64,000 nt of DNA from Bacillus sp. MM2020_4 (GCF_011250555.1 NZ_JAANMZ010000006.1:1-64000); one strand, 5' to 3'; positions 33,854-42,933 are shown, numbered from the stretch's first letter. Notes: generated by a model from the letters alone, not told the origin. Numbers and translations: made by a program.

Positions 33854-34420
33854 CTACGTACAGCTTAGATTGTCTGGTTCTTTTTCATAGACGGCTCTGG
33901 CGCCGCCGATTAATTTTGGACGGACTTTTGCTAAGGTGACGTAGGCTTGGCCGACAGTTTTTTGTTTGACGCGAATCGGTACGGCGACGTGTTTCAGGTG
34001 CATGCCGATTAACGTGTGGCCAATGTCGATCCCGGCGTCCGCCTTTACGAATTCCACCACGACGGCATCCTCCATATTCGCAAAAGCATGTGTGGCCATC
34101 GCCCCGCCTGCTTTTCGGACAGGAACGACCGATACCTCGTCGAAACCATGTCCCAAGGCAACGGAGCGTTCGACGACCAACGCCCGGTTTAAATGTTCGC
34201 AGCATTGGAAGGCCAACTGAATACCGGTTGACGCTTGAAGCTTTTGCATCTGCCGAAAGATCATCTCCGCCACTTCAAGGGTACCGGACGTGCCGATTCG
34301 CTCGCCAACAACTTCACTTGTACTGCAGCCGACGACTAGCAATTGCCCAGGCTTCAATTCGGCTGCCTCTTTGAAGTCCGCTAAAATTGCCTCAAGCTCT
34401 TTTTCCCAATCTTGAATCAT
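33854..34420 (-). CDS. ywlG: TIGR01440/UPF0340 family protein YwlG
   Basis: 188 aa, a conserved Firmicutes protein of unknown function. It contains [21 protein letters not shown] and a Cys-His-Leu segment, [14 protein letters not shown], as in B. subtilis YwlG. The start is ATG 34420 with GAAGGG upstream; the longer frame reaches into rpiB. It follows rpiB by 28 bp, probably one operon. Confidence 0.85.
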   Translation of the reverse strand: MIQDWEKELEAILADFKEAAELKPGQLLVVGCSTSEVVGERIGTSGTLEVAEMIFRQMQKLQASTGIQLAFQCCEHLNRALVVERSVALGHGFDEVSVVPVRKAGGAMATHAFANMEDAVVVEFVKADAGIDIGHTLIGMHLKHVAVPIRVKQKTVGQAYVTLAKVRPKLIGGARAVYEKEPDNLSCT

Positions 34421-34448
34421 AAGCTTAGCCCTTCTTTCAATACAGATA

Positions 34449-34895
34449 TCAGAGATGCTTATTTTCGTATTCCGTAATTTTCCCGACACGATCTGCATGA
34501 CGGCCGCCTTCGAATTCCTCAGTCAACCAAATTTCTACGATGTCACGGGCGAGTCCCGGGCCAATGACGCGCTCACCCATAGCCAGCATATTCGAATCGT
34601 TATGGGCACGCGTTGCTTTCGCGCTAAATGTATCGTGGACAAGGGCACAGCGGATCCCTTTTACTTTGTTGGCAGAAATACTCATGCCGATGCCCGTTCC
34701 ACAAATCAAAATCCCACGGTCGAACTCGCCGCTCGCCACCTTTTCAGCAACAGGCAGCGCATAATCCGGATAATCGACCGATGTTTCACATTCACAACCG
34801 AAATCGACATATTCAATCTTTAATTCATCTAATAAATTGGCGATTTCCTTACGAATATGAATCCCGCCATGGTCTGATGCTAGGGCTACTTTCAT
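34449..34895 (-). CDS. rpiB: Ribose-5-phosphate isomerase B
   Basis: 148 aa. It interconverts ribose-5-phosphate and ribulose-5-phosphate (possibly allose phosphate). The N-terminal [15 protein letters not shown] and the catalytic-Cys segment [28 protein letters not shown] are present. The true start is ATG 34895 after AGGAGG. It lies between ywlE and ywlG as in B. subtilis (ywlF). Confidence 0.93.
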   Translation of the reverse strand: MKVALASDHGGIHIRKEIANLLDELKIEYVDFGCECETSVDYPDYALPVAEKVASGEFDRGILICGTGIGMSISANKVKGIRCALVHDTFSAKATRAHNDSNMLAMGERVIGPGLARDIVEIWLTEEFEGGRHADRVGKITEYENKHL

Positions 34896-34976
34896 GTAAA
34901 ATCCTCCTATTCCTATTTCCATAATTCTGCTTTCATTTTGACACACTGTGAAAAAAAGATAAAGGGAAATATCCAA

Positions 34977-35009
34977 GCAAAAAAAATAGCTCCCCATATC
35001 AAGAGAGCA
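34977..35009 (-). terminator. Terminator after ywlE
   Basis: On the minus strand, GCTCTC and GGGAGC close an 8-base loop, followed two bases later by T8. Confidence 0.6.
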
Positions 35010-35019
35010 TCCATTTCAA

Positions 35020-35460
35020 CTACGGTTTTAGTTTTTCAATCGCCTTATTAATTAATTCATTTAATTCACGAAAAGTGGTTTCATACATTCCCAGATTTCC
35101 GCCGTACGGATCGACAACATCATGATTAAATGGTTCGCCGCTGTATTCCTTTAAGGTAAACACTTTGACGTGAGCGTCGGGGAATTGCTGCTGTATCGCA
35201 AACTTGTGGGACGTGGTCATCGTTAAAATCAGGTCAGCCCATTCCACTTCGGTACCCGTTAACAAATTGGAGCGATGATTGTGCGAAATCCTGTTGTCAT
35301 CGAGCACCCTCTGTGCATGTGGTGATGCCTCACTTCCGCTTGCGGCATAGATCCCTGCTGACTTTACTTCTACGCCATCGAGGTGTTTATTTTTCAAAAT
35401 GGCCTCTGCCATCGGACTCCGACAGGTATTTCCCGTGCAAACAAACAAAATGTGCTGCAA
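35020..35460 (-). CDS. ywlE: Protein-arginine phosphatase, low-molecular-weight PTP fold
   Basis: 146 aa with the CX5R loop VCTGNTCRSPMAE near the N-terminus. The Thr in GNT (Ile or Val in tyrosine phosphatases) is the residue that gives YwlE its preference for phosphoarginine. The acid Asp lies in VVDPYGG. The start is TTG 35460 after AAAGGGGG; no ATG fits between the site and the catalytic loop. It is expected to counteract McsB arginine phosphorylation. Confidence 0.88.
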   Translation of the reverse strand: MQHILFVCTGNTCRSPMAEAILKNKHLDGVEVKSAGIYAASGSEASPHAQRVLDDNRISHNHRSNLLTGTEVEWADLILTMTTSHKFAIQQQFPDAHVKVFTLKEYSGEPFNHDVVDPYGGNLGMYETTFRELNELINKAIEKLKP

Positions 35461-35647
35461 TATGTTAACCCCCTTTCGTTCTATTATGCCAGATAGATTA
35501 GATCCGAACACAGCTAATCCTTGCCTATGTACATTCTACCCCAGCCTATTCACCGAGGAACCCAGGGGCACCTTCAAACATTCCACTATATTTCCATTTT
35601 ATCATATTTCATTATCGGTGGCCCTATTTGGAGATTCCGGTTGCCTT

Positions 35648-36205
35648 TTACCCTATTAAGGCGAGCAGCTTTATCCCAAACGCCAGTAAAATGGTGCCGC
35701 CAAGTGCCTCACTATACCTCCCAAGCCAGCCTTGTACCTTTCTTCCAAGCAGCAGCCCGGCCCATGTTTGCACGGTTGCCATTATACCAAAGCATAAAAT
35801 CACCATAATGGTTTTTGCCCCGTATATCCCTAATGTCAGTCCAACGGAAAAACTGTCAAGACTCACACTCAAGGCAAATAATAGTAGGCCAAAGCCAACT
35901 GGCGAAATAACCTTTTCCTCTCCCTTTTTCATAGTAGACCAAATCATTTGCACGCCGAGTACAATCAAGAGCAAACCGCCAATCACCGTGGCAAAGACCC
36001 CAAACTGCTCTGATAAAAATTTGCCTGCTATTAAGCCTACAAGCGGCATCCATACGTGGAAAAGGCCAATTGTAAGGCCGATATTGAAAATTTTCCTTAA
36101 ACGCAGCTCGTACATCCCCATGCCGAGCCCGACCGAGAAGGCATCCATCCCCAGCGCAAATGCCATTATTACTAGTGTAACCACTTCACCAACCACTTCA
36201 GACAT
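35648..36205 (-). CDS. mntP: Manganese efflux pump MntP
   Basis: 185 aa with six membrane helices in two repeated halves, each with the Asp motif ([16 protein letters not shown] and [16 protein letters not shown]). The start is ATG 36205, with AAGGGGG upstream; a TTG just before is too close. It lies at the ywlD position next to ywlE. No yybP-ykoY manganese riboswitch was recognised upstream. Confidence 0.9.
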   Translation of the reverse strand: MSEVVGEVVTLVIMAFALGMDAFSVGLGMGMYELRLRKIFNIGLTIGLFHVWMPLVGLIAGKFLSEQFGVFATVIGGLLLIVLGVQMIWSTMKKGEEKVISPVGFGLLLFALSVSLDSFSVGLTLGIYGAKTIMVILCFGIMATVQTWAGLLLGRKVQGWLGRYSEALGGTILLAFGIKLLALIG

Positions 36206-36345
36206 CAACCCCGCCCCCTTGGACTAACTAACCTAAGCATATGCACGTCCAATCTGATTTAGAAGTCACATAGGCGAAACGGAATACCATGAAAAATCGC
36301 GCCTTCTACGGTTAATCACCTTAGTATGGTAGAGAAAGTAAAAAT

Positions 36346-36406
36346 GGTGCCTGTCACCGTTAATCATTTATCTACAGTAGATAGCTGAAAAAGGGTGTCA
36401 GGCACC
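36346..36406. repeat. Paired 13-bp element after ywlC, 61-bp span
   Basis: GGTGCCTGTCACC (36346-36358) and the inverted GGTGTCAGGCACC (36394-36406), immediately downstream of the ywlC stop codon. Confidence 0.75.
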
Positions 36407-36410
36407 ATTG

Positions 36411-37454
36411 TTATTGTGTTATGAGTTTGTTTCCTGCCGCTTTTTGCAGGCGGTTCATGATGGCGGATCCGACGCCGGTTTCGGGGAACATTTCGCTGAA
36501 GATGACATCGACGTTTTCCTGATTAAATCTTCGTAACGTGTCGTAAAGGGCGGCGGCAACTGTCTCAAGCTCCGCGCGACGACCGCACGCCAGCACAAGA
36601 TCGGCCTTATACCCGGACACATTCTCTTCCGTCGTCAGCACCCCGACTTTGAGTCCTTCCGCCCGCTTTTCTTCTATTAAACCTTGGAGATACTCCACAC
36701 TCCCTGACACCATAAAGAGCGGAGCATTTGGTGCATAATGGCGGTATTTCATACCCGGGGCTTTTGGTCGGGCATTTTCGTCCGTTAACGCAGCATCCAC
36801 ACTAACTTCTCCGACCACAGCCTCTAGCTGTTCTTTTGTCACGCCGCCAGGTCTTAAGATGACCGGAATCGCTCCCGTGCAATCCACAACGGTTGATTCC
36901 ACACCAACCCCTGTTGCGCCCCCGTCAACCACCCCAGCAATTTTGCCCTCCAAATCGTCCAGCACATGAGCGGCTGTCGTAGGGCTGGGTTTCCCCGAAC
37001 TATTCGCACTAGGCGCCGCAATCGGCAATCCACAGGTTTTCAACAGCGCCAGTGCCACCGGATGATCTGGCATCCGCACCGCCACCGTTGCAAGTCCTGC
37101 TGTCGCCTTTTCCGACAGGACGCCTTCCTTCCTTTTAAAAATAATCGTCAGCGGACCCGGCCAAAATGCGTCCATTAATATTTCAGCCACCACAGGAATG
37201 TCAGTGACAAATCTAGTAAGCTGCTTCCGTTCTGCAATGTGAATAATTAACGGATTATCCCCAGGACGTCCCTTTGCCGCAAAAATCTTCGCCACCGCCA
37301 CGTCACTTTCAGCATTGCCGCCAAGACCGTAAACCGTCTCTGTCGGCAATGCGACCACATCATTTTTTCGTAATACGTCCGCTGCATCCACAACTTGTGG
37401 ATTACTTTCAAGATTATCCACATACTTATCCACTTTCCACACTCTTGTGTTCAT
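36411..37454 (-). CDS. ywlC: L-threonylcarbamoyladenylate synthase
   Basis: 347 aa of the long Sua5 form: a catalytic YrdC domain at about 20-220 (VVALPTETVYGLGGNAESD, KGRPGDNPLIIHI, PSANSSGKPSPT), a linker, and a C-terminal Sua5 domain. It makes threonylcarbamoyl-AMP for the t6A37 modification of tRNA. The start of the gene overlaps a cluster of DnaA boxes. Confidence 0.93.
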   Translation of the reverse strand: MNTRVWKVDKYVDNLESNPQVVDAADVLRKNDVVALPTETVYGLGGNAESDVAVAKIFAAKGRPGDNPLIIHIAERKQLTRFVTDIPVVAEILMDAFWPGPLTIIFKRKEGVLSEKATAGLATVAVRMPDHPVALALLKTCGLPIAAPSANSSGKPSPTTAAHVLDDLEGKIAGVVDGGATGVGVESTVVDCTGAIPVILRPGGVTKEQLEAVVGEVSVDAALTDENARPKAPGMKYRHYAPNAPLFMVSGSVEYLQGLIEEKRAEGLKVGVLTTEENVSGYKADLVLACGRRAELETVAAALYDTLRRFNQENVDVIFSEMFPETGVGSAIMNRLQKAAGNKLITQ

Positions 37455-37676
37455 AGTTATCCACCTTTATCCTACATGAATCTTTTATCGAAATTTGGCG
37501 AATTTAGACTGAAAGACCCATACTTTTTCACTGAGTACGTTTGAAAGTATAAAAGAAGGTGGGGATAAAAACAAGTTTTATCCACAAATTGTGCATAAGA
37601 TCAGTGAAAAAGTGGATAACTTTGTGGATATACCCACAACTAGAGGGAAAATTTTAAAAATAACGAGTTATCCACA
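37395..37676. promoter_or_regulatory. DnaA-box cluster across the ywlC-ywlB junction
   Basis: Perfect TTATCCACA at 37414, 37578 and 37668, and TTATGCACA (minus) at 37598-37590. One-mismatch boxes: TTATCCACT at 37426 and (minus) 37619-37611, TTATCCACC at 37457, ATATCCACA (minus) at 37631-37623, TAATCCACA (minus) at 37403-37395. Nine boxes in about 280 bp. B. subtilis has known DnaA-box clusters outside oriC, one of which, from memory, is at ywlC. Confidence 0.75.
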
Positions 37677-38092
37677 TTAAAAACGTGTCGAATATGCTCT
37701 GAGTGGTAAAAGTCCGCGGGTAATTCCTCCTGCTCCCGGTCCAACTGCTGGAAGCCCATCAATTCGAAGAACGGTAGTGCCACACTTTTATTGGTGGCTA
37801 AATATAAACGTTTCATCCCTTTTTCTTTTGCCAATTGCACCATTTGATCAAACAGCAAGAAGATCTCCTTATCAGCCTGTCCAGGAGAAACGACTAGGGA
37901 ACGCAAGAGCCCATTTTCCGCAAATGCCTCCATGCCAAGCGACCCCCTTAATGTACCGTCTTCATTCTCTAGCAGCAGAAAATAGTCAACCGTTTCATCA
38001 TTTAGTCCATCTGTCCCAAGGTTTGCCCGTGATAGAAACTCTCGTAAACTGCCCAAATCCTGTTTATTCGCCTTGCGAATCATTGCCTGCAT
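37640..38092 (-). CDS. ywlB: GNAT-family acetyltransferase YwlB
   Basis: 150 aa with a GNAT fold: GSLGMEAFAENGLLRSLVVSPG as strands 3-4 and the CoA site, and KGMKRLYLATNKSVALPFFELMGFQQL as the C-terminal half. ATG 38092 after AGAGGTG is preferred to GTG 38101. The substrate is unknown. Its 3' end overlaps a DnaA box. Confidence 0.85.
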   Translation of the reverse strand: MQAMIRKANKQDLGSLREFLSRANLGTDGLNDETVDYFLLLENEDGTLRGSLGMEAFAENGLLRSLVVSPGQADKEIFLLFDQMVQLAKEKGMKRLYLATNKSVALPFFELMGFQQLDREQEELPADFYHSEHIRHVFNVDNSLFLKFSL

Positions 38093-38184
38093 CCCATCCA
38101 CCTCTTTTTAAGATTCTACTCTATTACTATGAAAAACTAGAAAAAATAGAACAGGGTGATCCAGGAATCTAGTAAAATTTTTTC

Positions 38185-38219
38185 AAAAAGAAAAACGCTA
38201 GGGCGCTGGAGCTGGACAT
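38185..38219 (+). repeat. Short copy of the GGAGCTGGACA element
   Basis: AAAAAGAAAAACGC, then GGGCGCTGGAGCTGGACA, in the gap between spoIIR and ywlB; a deleted version of the 154-bp copy at 32233. Confidence 0.55.
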
Positions 38220-38252
38220 TTCTCAAAGTTGAAATTTATACTTTCTTATCTG

Positions 38253-38288
38253 TAAAGAAAAACCAGCCCCCCAAAAAGGAACTGGTTG
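38253..38288 (-). terminator. Terminator of spoIIR
   Basis: On the minus strand, AACCAGTTCC pairs with GGGGGCTGGTT, followed by TTTC. It overlaps the coding end. Confidence 0.6.
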
Positions 38289-39188
38289 TTAATTAAACAT
38301 TTTCTCCCACATCTCAGCCACAAAAAATTTCACCTTCACCGGCTCTTCATCTTCGGCCGTATACACGGGAGCCGTCTTTTTTGTATGCTTTTTCGACTTT
38401 TTCACTTCCTTGTCTTTCCTTACTGCTTTCTGCTTGTCATTGTCCAAGCTGTTATCAACCTCTACCACCTTTTTATTAGGAGTAGACGCCACTTCCTTTT
38501 CTTCCCCCTTCTCCTGCTCCATATCTTCTTTCACAGGCTCCATTTCCTTCTTCTCTGGTTTTACGCTCTCATTAACAGGAACTACAACCTTTTCCTTTTC
38601 CTTTACCTTTTGCTCAGGGGCTGCCTGCTCACTTACCGTCTCCGCCTTCGCCACCTGCTTTTCCTCTTCAAACCCGTCACTTACCGCCACTCCATTTGAA
38701 AAGTCAAGAAAGCATAATGGCGGATAAAGAACGCACCACCAGTTCGCGCCTTCCCCGCTCCCCAATGTAATCAAAATCGCTTGATACTCGCCTGCCGGAT
38801 ATAAAAACTGGCCATATAATTTTGTTGGAAACTGTACTTTACCGAACTCAACCTTCACCGATTGATCCGAGCCCTGTTCGTGCACGACTTTTTCCGCAAT
38901 GGCCTGAATCTCAGGAAGTCTCGAGGTCATGAGCTTTTTCGCTTCCTGCATCGAGGTTAAATCCTGCACCCAAAGGGTAATTTGCGCATTCACCGCATCA
39001 CGCACTTTCCGTTTAATCGCTTGATCTTTTTCAAAGTCACTATTTGCCAGAATCCTCAAGCGAATCGCTTCCCCCGGAATCACGATCGACTCCTTCGCCG
39101 CCGCTTCCGTCTTCGGCATATATAAACTCAACATTGTTCCCAATGATAAAACCACTAAATATCCCCAAACTATCAATTTGCTTCTCAT
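38289..39188 (-). CDS. spoIIR: Stage II sporulation protein R with expanded charged tail
   Basis: 299 aa. Made in the forespore and secreted across the septum, SpoIIR triggers SpoIIGA to process pro-sigma-E. It has a signal anchor (LIVWGYLVVLSLGTMLSLY) and a conserved domain (IRLRILANSDFEKDQAIKRKVRDAV, GEYQAILITLGSGEGANWWCVLYPPLCFLD). From about residue 169 there is a Lys/Glu-rich segment of roughly 115 residues before the conserved end VKVKFFVAEMWEKMF. B. subtilis SpoIIR is about 224 aa. The start is ATG 39188, because the upstream TTG/ATG codons lie within the sigma-F promoter. Confidence 0.92.
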   Translation of the reverse strand: MRSKLIVWGYLVVLSLGTMLSLYMPKTEAAAKESIVIPGEAIRLRILANSDFEKDQAIKRKVRDAVNAQITLWVQDLTSMQEAKKLMTSRLPEIQAIAEKVVHEQGSDQSVKVEFGKVQFPTKLYGQFLYPAGEYQAILITLGSGEGANWWCVLYPPLCFLDFSNGVAVSDGFEEEKQVAKAETVSEQAAPEQKVKEKEKVVVPVNESVKPEKKEMEPVKEDMEQEKGEEKEVASTPNKKVVEVDNSLDNDKQKAVRKDKEVKKSKKHTKKTAPVYTAEDEEPVKVKFFVAEMWEKMFN

Positions 39189-39215
39189 GCTCCAGCACCG
39201 TCCCTTCGCTATCAA

Positions 39216-39245
39216 CATTGTGGACAAAATGCCAGAATCCTAAAC
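39216..39245 (-). promoter_or_regulatory. Sigma-F promoter of spoIIR
   Basis: On the minus strand: GTTTA (39245-39241), a 15-bp spacer and GTCCACAATG (39225-39216), against the consensus GYWTA / GGNNANAHTR (one mismatch). spoIIR is a known sigma-F gene. Confidence 0.6.
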
Positions 39246-39284
39246 TAGTAAATTTTAATATTTTTGCAAAAAGCGGCACTACTA

Positions 39285-39317
39285 CAAAAAAGCCTCGGGA
39301 TTCTTACACCCCGAAGC
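39285..39317 (-). terminator. Terminator of prfA-prmC
   Basis: On the minus strand, GCTTCGGG and CCCGAGGC form the stem, with TTTTTT after it. It overlaps the last codons of prmC. Confidence 0.7.
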
Positions 39318-40233
39318 CAATCTCCGCAAACACCATGCGATCCTTGCCATTAATATCCTTCACGACTTCTACCTTTACATTCGTAAATTCCTTTTGAAAA
39401 AGCTCCGCTACCGCTTCGCCCTGACCGGCCCCGATTTCAAAACATACCAGCGCGCACGGTGCGAGTACTTGCGGCAGCTCCACCATGAATCGGCGGTAAA
39501 AATCCAGTCCATCCTCGCCCGCAAACAAAGCTCGATGCGGCTCATGCTCTGTCACCACCTCGGACATCGTCGTTTGATCTCCAACCGGAATATACGGCGG
39601 ATTGGAAATGACCACATCGAACGCCCCGCCAATAAACGGCGTTAATAAATCCCCCTGAACAAATTCCACCTCAGCCTGAAGGCGGCGGGCATTTTCCCGC
39701 GCCACCTCTAAAGATTCTGCAGCAATATCAGAGGCAAACACCGTCAATGTGTTGGTGCCTGACACCCTTTCTACTGCCTTCATAGTGGTATTGGTGTCAG
39801 GCACCGGTCTTGTTTCCCATTCGAGTTTTAAACTGATGGCAATGGCGCCGCTGCCTGTGCCGATGTCGACGAGCCTGATTTCCCGGTCGCAGCCAGTGAA
39901 AATCCGCTCCATCCTTCTTAAAGCCCCGTAAACAAGTTCTTCTGTTTCCGGCCTCGGAATTAGCACCTCTTCATTAACCATAAACGTCCGGCCGTAAAAC
40001 TCCTCCGAGCCGATGAGATATTGTACGGGCACGCCATTTCCGTGCTCCCTTACAGCCTGCTCAAAATCAGCCCAAACCGCGGGCGGTAACTCCTCACGCA
40101 TCTCAGAAAACAGCTGCGCCCTCGACCATCCAGTAAAATGCCGTAGTAACAATTCCCCCGCATTCTCTTCCCGATTCGATTCCAATAAAAAAGAAGAAGC
40201 CCATTTCAGAGCTTCGAATACTTTTTTACTCAT
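39304..40233 (-). CDS. prmC: Peptide chain release factor N5-glutamine methyltransferase with an in-frame repeat insertion
   Basis: 309 aa. It methylates the Gln of the GGQ motif of release factors. The SAM motif is [14 protein letters not shown] and the catalytic motif SNPPY. Between the first Rossmann helix (ending LKLE) and strand 2 (LTVFASDIA) there are about 20 extra residues ([18 protein letters not shown]) that are encoded exactly by a 52-bp repeat element. ATG 40233 with AGAGG overlaps the prfA end by 8 bp. Confidence 0.93.
   Translation of the reverse strand: MSKKVFEALKWASSFLLESNREENAGELLLRHFTGWSRAQLFSEMREELPPAVWADFEQAVREHGNGVPVQYLIGSEEFYGRTFMVNEEVLIPRPETEELVYGALRRMERIFTGCDREIRLVDIGTGSGAIAISLKLEWETRPVPDTNTTMKAVERVSGTNTLTVFASDIAAESLEVARENARRLQAEVEFVQGDLLTPFIGGAFDVVISNPPYIPVGDQTTMSEVVTEHEPHRALFAGEDGLDFYRRFMVELPQVLAPCALVCFEIGAGQGEAVAELFQKEFTNVKVEVVKDINGKDRMVFAEIGFGV
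39754..39805. repeat. 52-bp paired element inside prmC
   Basis: GGTGCCTGACACC (39754-39766) and inverted GGTGTCAGGCACC (39793-39805). It encodes residues 143-160 of PrmC without breaking the frame. Confidence 0.85.
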
Positions 40234-41305
40234 TTGATGCCTCTTCAAGTCTTCTTGCCTGGTCATCCATCACTAACGCATCAATGATTTCATCCAGCTT
40301 GCCTTCGATGATTTGGTCTAGTTTTTGAATGGTCAGGCCAATGCGGTGATCCGTCACCCGATTTTGCGGGAAGTTGTACGTGCGAATCCGTTCAGATCGG
40401 TCACCGGTACCGACTGCTGATTTACGAACCTGATCATATTCGGCCTGCGCTTCCTGCTGGAACTTGTCATACACACGCGCACGCAATACCTTCATCGCCT
40501 TATCCCTGTTTTTATGCTGGGATTTTTCATCCTGAATCGATACCATAATACCTGTTGGAAGGTGTGTCAAACGAACGGCCGACATCGTCGTATTAACGGA
40601 TTGCCCGCCCGCACCGCTTGAAGCAAACGTATCAAAACGGATATCTTTATCATGAATCTCATATTCAAATTCTTCTGCTTCCGGTAAACAAACAACTGTA
40701 GCTGTCGAGGTATGAATTCGCCCGCCAGATTCCGTTTCCGGAACACGTTGCACCCGGTGTGCCCCGTTCTCAAATTTCAATTTTGAGTAGGCACCAGCGC
40801 CATTAATCATAAAACTAATTTCCTTGTAGCCGCCAAGACCAGTAGGGCTCGCATCGATCAAATCTGTCTTCCAGCCCTGTGCTTCCGCATATCGGCTATA
40901 CATCCGATAGAGGGAACCAGCAAATAAAGCCGCCTCATCACCGCCGGCCGCACCGCGGATTTCAAAGATAACGTTCTTATCATCATTCGGATCCTTTGGA
41001 ACGAGAAGAATTTTCATCTTTTCTTCCAACTCCGCAATTTGCGTCTCTAGATCATGAACCTCTTCTTTTACCATTTCGCGCATTTCTGCATCTAACTTTT
41101 CATCGAGCATTGCCCTTGCATCTTTGTGCTGCTCCTTCGCCTCTTTATATTGGCGATACGTTTGCACCGTTTCTTGTATATCAGATTGTTCTTTTGAAAA
41201 TTCACGAAGTTTTTTTGAATCATTAATAATTTCGGGGTCGCTCAAAAGTTCGTTTAACCTTTCGTAGCGATCCTCCACTGATTGTAGACGATCAAACACA
41301 GTCAT
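40226..41305 (-). CDS. prfA: Peptide chain release factor 1
   Basis: 359 aa. It recognises UAA and UAG: the RF1-type PxT tripeptide is PET in [14 protein letters not shown], and the GGQ loop is [12 protein letters not shown]. The N-terminal domain is a long coiled coil. It lies directly upstream of the enzyme that methylates it. Confidence 0.97.
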   Translation of the reverse strand: MTVFDRLQSVEDRYERLNELLSDPEIINDSKKLREFSKEQSDIQETVQTYRQYKEAKEQHKDARAMLDEKLDAEMREMVKEEVHDLETQIAELEEKMKILLVPKDPNDDKNVIFEIRGAAGGDEAALFAGSLYRMYSRYAEAQGWKTDLIDASPTGLGGYKEISFMINGAGAYSKLKFENGAHRVQRVPETESGGRIHTSTATVVCLPEAEEFEYEIHDKDIRFDTFASSGAGGQSVNTTMSAVRLTHLPTGIMVSIQDEKSQHKNRDKAMKVLRARVYDKFQQEAQAEYDQVRKSAVGTGDRSERIRTYNFPQNRVTDHRIGLTIQKLDQIIEGKLDEIIDALVMDDQARRLEEASNE

Positions 41306-41437
41306 TCACCTCAAGTTTTAGTCCATAACATTCTAATTATAGTATAGGTGAAAACCAGCGTCAAAACCAAATTGCGGGAGAAATTTTTTATGGGAGATAT
41401 TGGAGGGCTTATTTTTGGAAAAAATCCCGCTGCCATT

Positions 41438-41468
41438 GAAAAACATGCTCTAAAAATCAGAGCATGTT
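41438..41468 (-). terminator. Terminator of the yhcN-like gene
   Basis: On the minus strand, ACATGCTCT and AGAGCATGT form a perfect stem followed by TTTTC, overlapping the stop codon. Confidence 0.75.
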
Positions 41469-41985
41469 ATCTGCGGTCTTCCTTCACTCGCACTTCAATA
41501 TTGTATCTTGGCAAGGCCTGGATTAGTTTCTTATGGAGGCGTGCTTCGGCGGCAACTTTCCCTTGGTCAGAAAGCATGCCCTTCTTATAAACAGACACCC
41601 ACATCCGGTCACCATTGATCCAAACAGAATCCGTGACATATTCCTTCGTGTCAGCTATCACTTGCTTGGCCTTGTTGATATCCGTGCCATGATTCCCGGC
41701 ACTGGCTTCACTTCCGCTTCCCGTATGCTTTAGATCAAGGAAGTTCGGATTTTGGTTGGTGATATCATCTTCGACTAAATGCTGTTCGTTCTTACCTCGA
41801 TTGCGATTGGACACATTTTCTGGTATATCCTGGTCATTCCCGCGATTGGACATGTAATTAGGAGCTGTGCGGTCGGAACGCAGGTCGTAGGCTTCCTCAT
41901 CCGCACTGCGATTATTATTTTGGCATCCACTAGCTGTTAGGACGGAGAGCGAGATGAGCGAGAGAAACATCCACCTTTTCAGCAT
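41467..41985 (-). CDS. YhcN/YlaJ-family sporulation lipoprotein
   Basis: 172 aa. The lipobox is TASGC (Cys21). An Asn/Asp-rich linker precedes the C-terminal YhcN/YlaJ domain (INKAKQVIADTKEYVTDSVWINGDRMWVSVY). Family members are spore membrane lipoproteins made in the forespore. The start codon is an ATG after AGGGGGTG, and a sigma-G/F-like promoter lies just upstream. Confidence 0.82.
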   Translation of the reverse strand: MLKRWMFLSLISLSVLTASGCQNNNRSADEEAYDLRSDRTAPNYMSNRGNDQDIPENVSNRNRGKNEQHLVEDDITNQNPNFLDLKHTGSGSEASAGNHGTDINKAKQVIADTKEYVTDSVWINGDRMWVSVYKKGMLSDQGKVAAEARLHKKLIQALPRYNIEVRVKEDRR

Positions 41986-42002
41986 ATTACACCCCCTATC
42001 AC

Positions 42003-42031
42003 TATCATGCCCGCCAGGAGGCCAAGCTTGC
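42003..42031 (-). promoter_or_regulatory. Sigma-G/F-like promoter of the yhcN-like gene
   Basis: On the minus strand: GCAAG (42031-42027), a 17-bp spacer and CATGATA (42009-42003), against GHATR / CATNHTA (one mismatch). Confidence 0.45.
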
Positions 42032-42061
42032 CGAGGGAAATATTTCCAAGACGGGAGGGTG

Positions 42062-42133
42062 ATTCCGCCGGCATTTGGATTGATTCCGCAAACCCGGTTA
42101 TTATTCCGCCAACTTACACCACAATTCCGCCAA
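42062..42133. repeat. Phased array: ATTCCGCMRA-type core every 20-21 bp
   Basis: ATTCCGC starts at 42062, 42083, 42103 and 42124 (steps 21, 20, 21). The core is unrelated to those at 6129 and 9721, but the period and copy number are the same. Confidence 0.7.
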
Positions 42134-42200
42134 GCCCCATTTTCCTCACAAAAAAACTGCCCCAGAGAACCAACTCCAAGACAGTGTTTACATTATTAAC

Positions 42201-42261
42201 GGTGTCAGGCACCATAAACTGCTTTTGTACAGTGTTTATACCATTATTGGTGTCAGGCACC
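42201..42261. repeat. Two direct GGTGTCAGGCACC half sites, 61-bp span
   Basis: 42201-42213 and 42249-42261. The bases before each half also match (ACAGTGTTTA), giving a direct repeat of about 35 bp. It lies just downstream of tdk. Confidence 0.75.
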
Positions 42262-42275
42262 ATTAACAACGTACA

Positions 42276-42872
42276 CTATCGTACGGTAGCGGGTGCGGTT
42301 TTTGGGACTTCGTGGTGATGGCGACAGCGGGGCTCGTAGGCCTCCGATGCTCCGACTAGTATGACCGGGTCATGATAGGATGCGGGACGGCCGTCAATTA
42401 ACCGCTGGGTCCTGCTTGATGGTGATCCACAAACCGTGCAAACTGCCTGCAGCTTCGTCACCGATTCCGCAATCGCCATCAACTTCGGCATCTGCCCAAA
42501 CGGCTCACCGCGGAAATCCATATCGAGGCCGGCACAAACCACACGATGACCGCTATCGGCCAACTGTTGAACCACCCGGACAATCCCCTCATCAAAAAAC
42601 TGAATTTCATCAATCGCAATAATATCCATATCCGCCTCAACATGATGAAGAATCTCAATTGAATGGGAAATGGGCCTCGCATGAAAGGAAGATCCATTAT
42701 GGGAAACTACAGACTGCTCACTGTAGCGATTATCAATTTTCGGCTTAAAAACAGCTATTTTTTGTTTCGCAAATTGTGCTCGTCTGACGCGGCGAATCAA
42801 TTCTTCCGATTTTCCAGAAAACATACTGCCGCAGATAACCTCAACCCATCCGCTTTGCTTCATTAAGTACAT
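42276..42872 (-). CDS. tdk: Thymidine kinase (type II)
   Basis: 198 aa. It phosphorylates thymidine to dTMP. The P-loop is [17 protein letters not shown], the DExQ-like segment is [13 protein letters not shown], and a zinc site is formed by CTVC and the C-terminal CRHH. ATG 42872 with AAGGAG is preferred; the frame is open to 42896. Confidence 0.94.
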   Translation of the reverse strand: MYLMKQSGWVEVICGSMFSGKSEELIRRVRRAQFAKQKIAVFKPKIDNRYSEQSVVSHNGSSFHARPISHSIEILHHVEADMDIIAIDEIQFFDEGIVRVVQQLADSGHRVVCAGLDMDFRGEPFGQMPKLMAIAESVTKLQAVCTVCGSPSSRTQRLIDGRPASYHDPVILVGASEAYEPRCRHHHEVPKTAPATVR

Positions 42873-42933
42873 AAAACGGTGTCTCCTTCCTAGCAAACCC
42901 TTATAGATCTATAATAAAATTTTTAAATTTAGT

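Noticed and set aside
36206-36345. Manganese (yybP-ykoY) riboswitch upstream of mntP
   Set aside because: No matching conserved loops or terminator could be identified in the short upstream gap.
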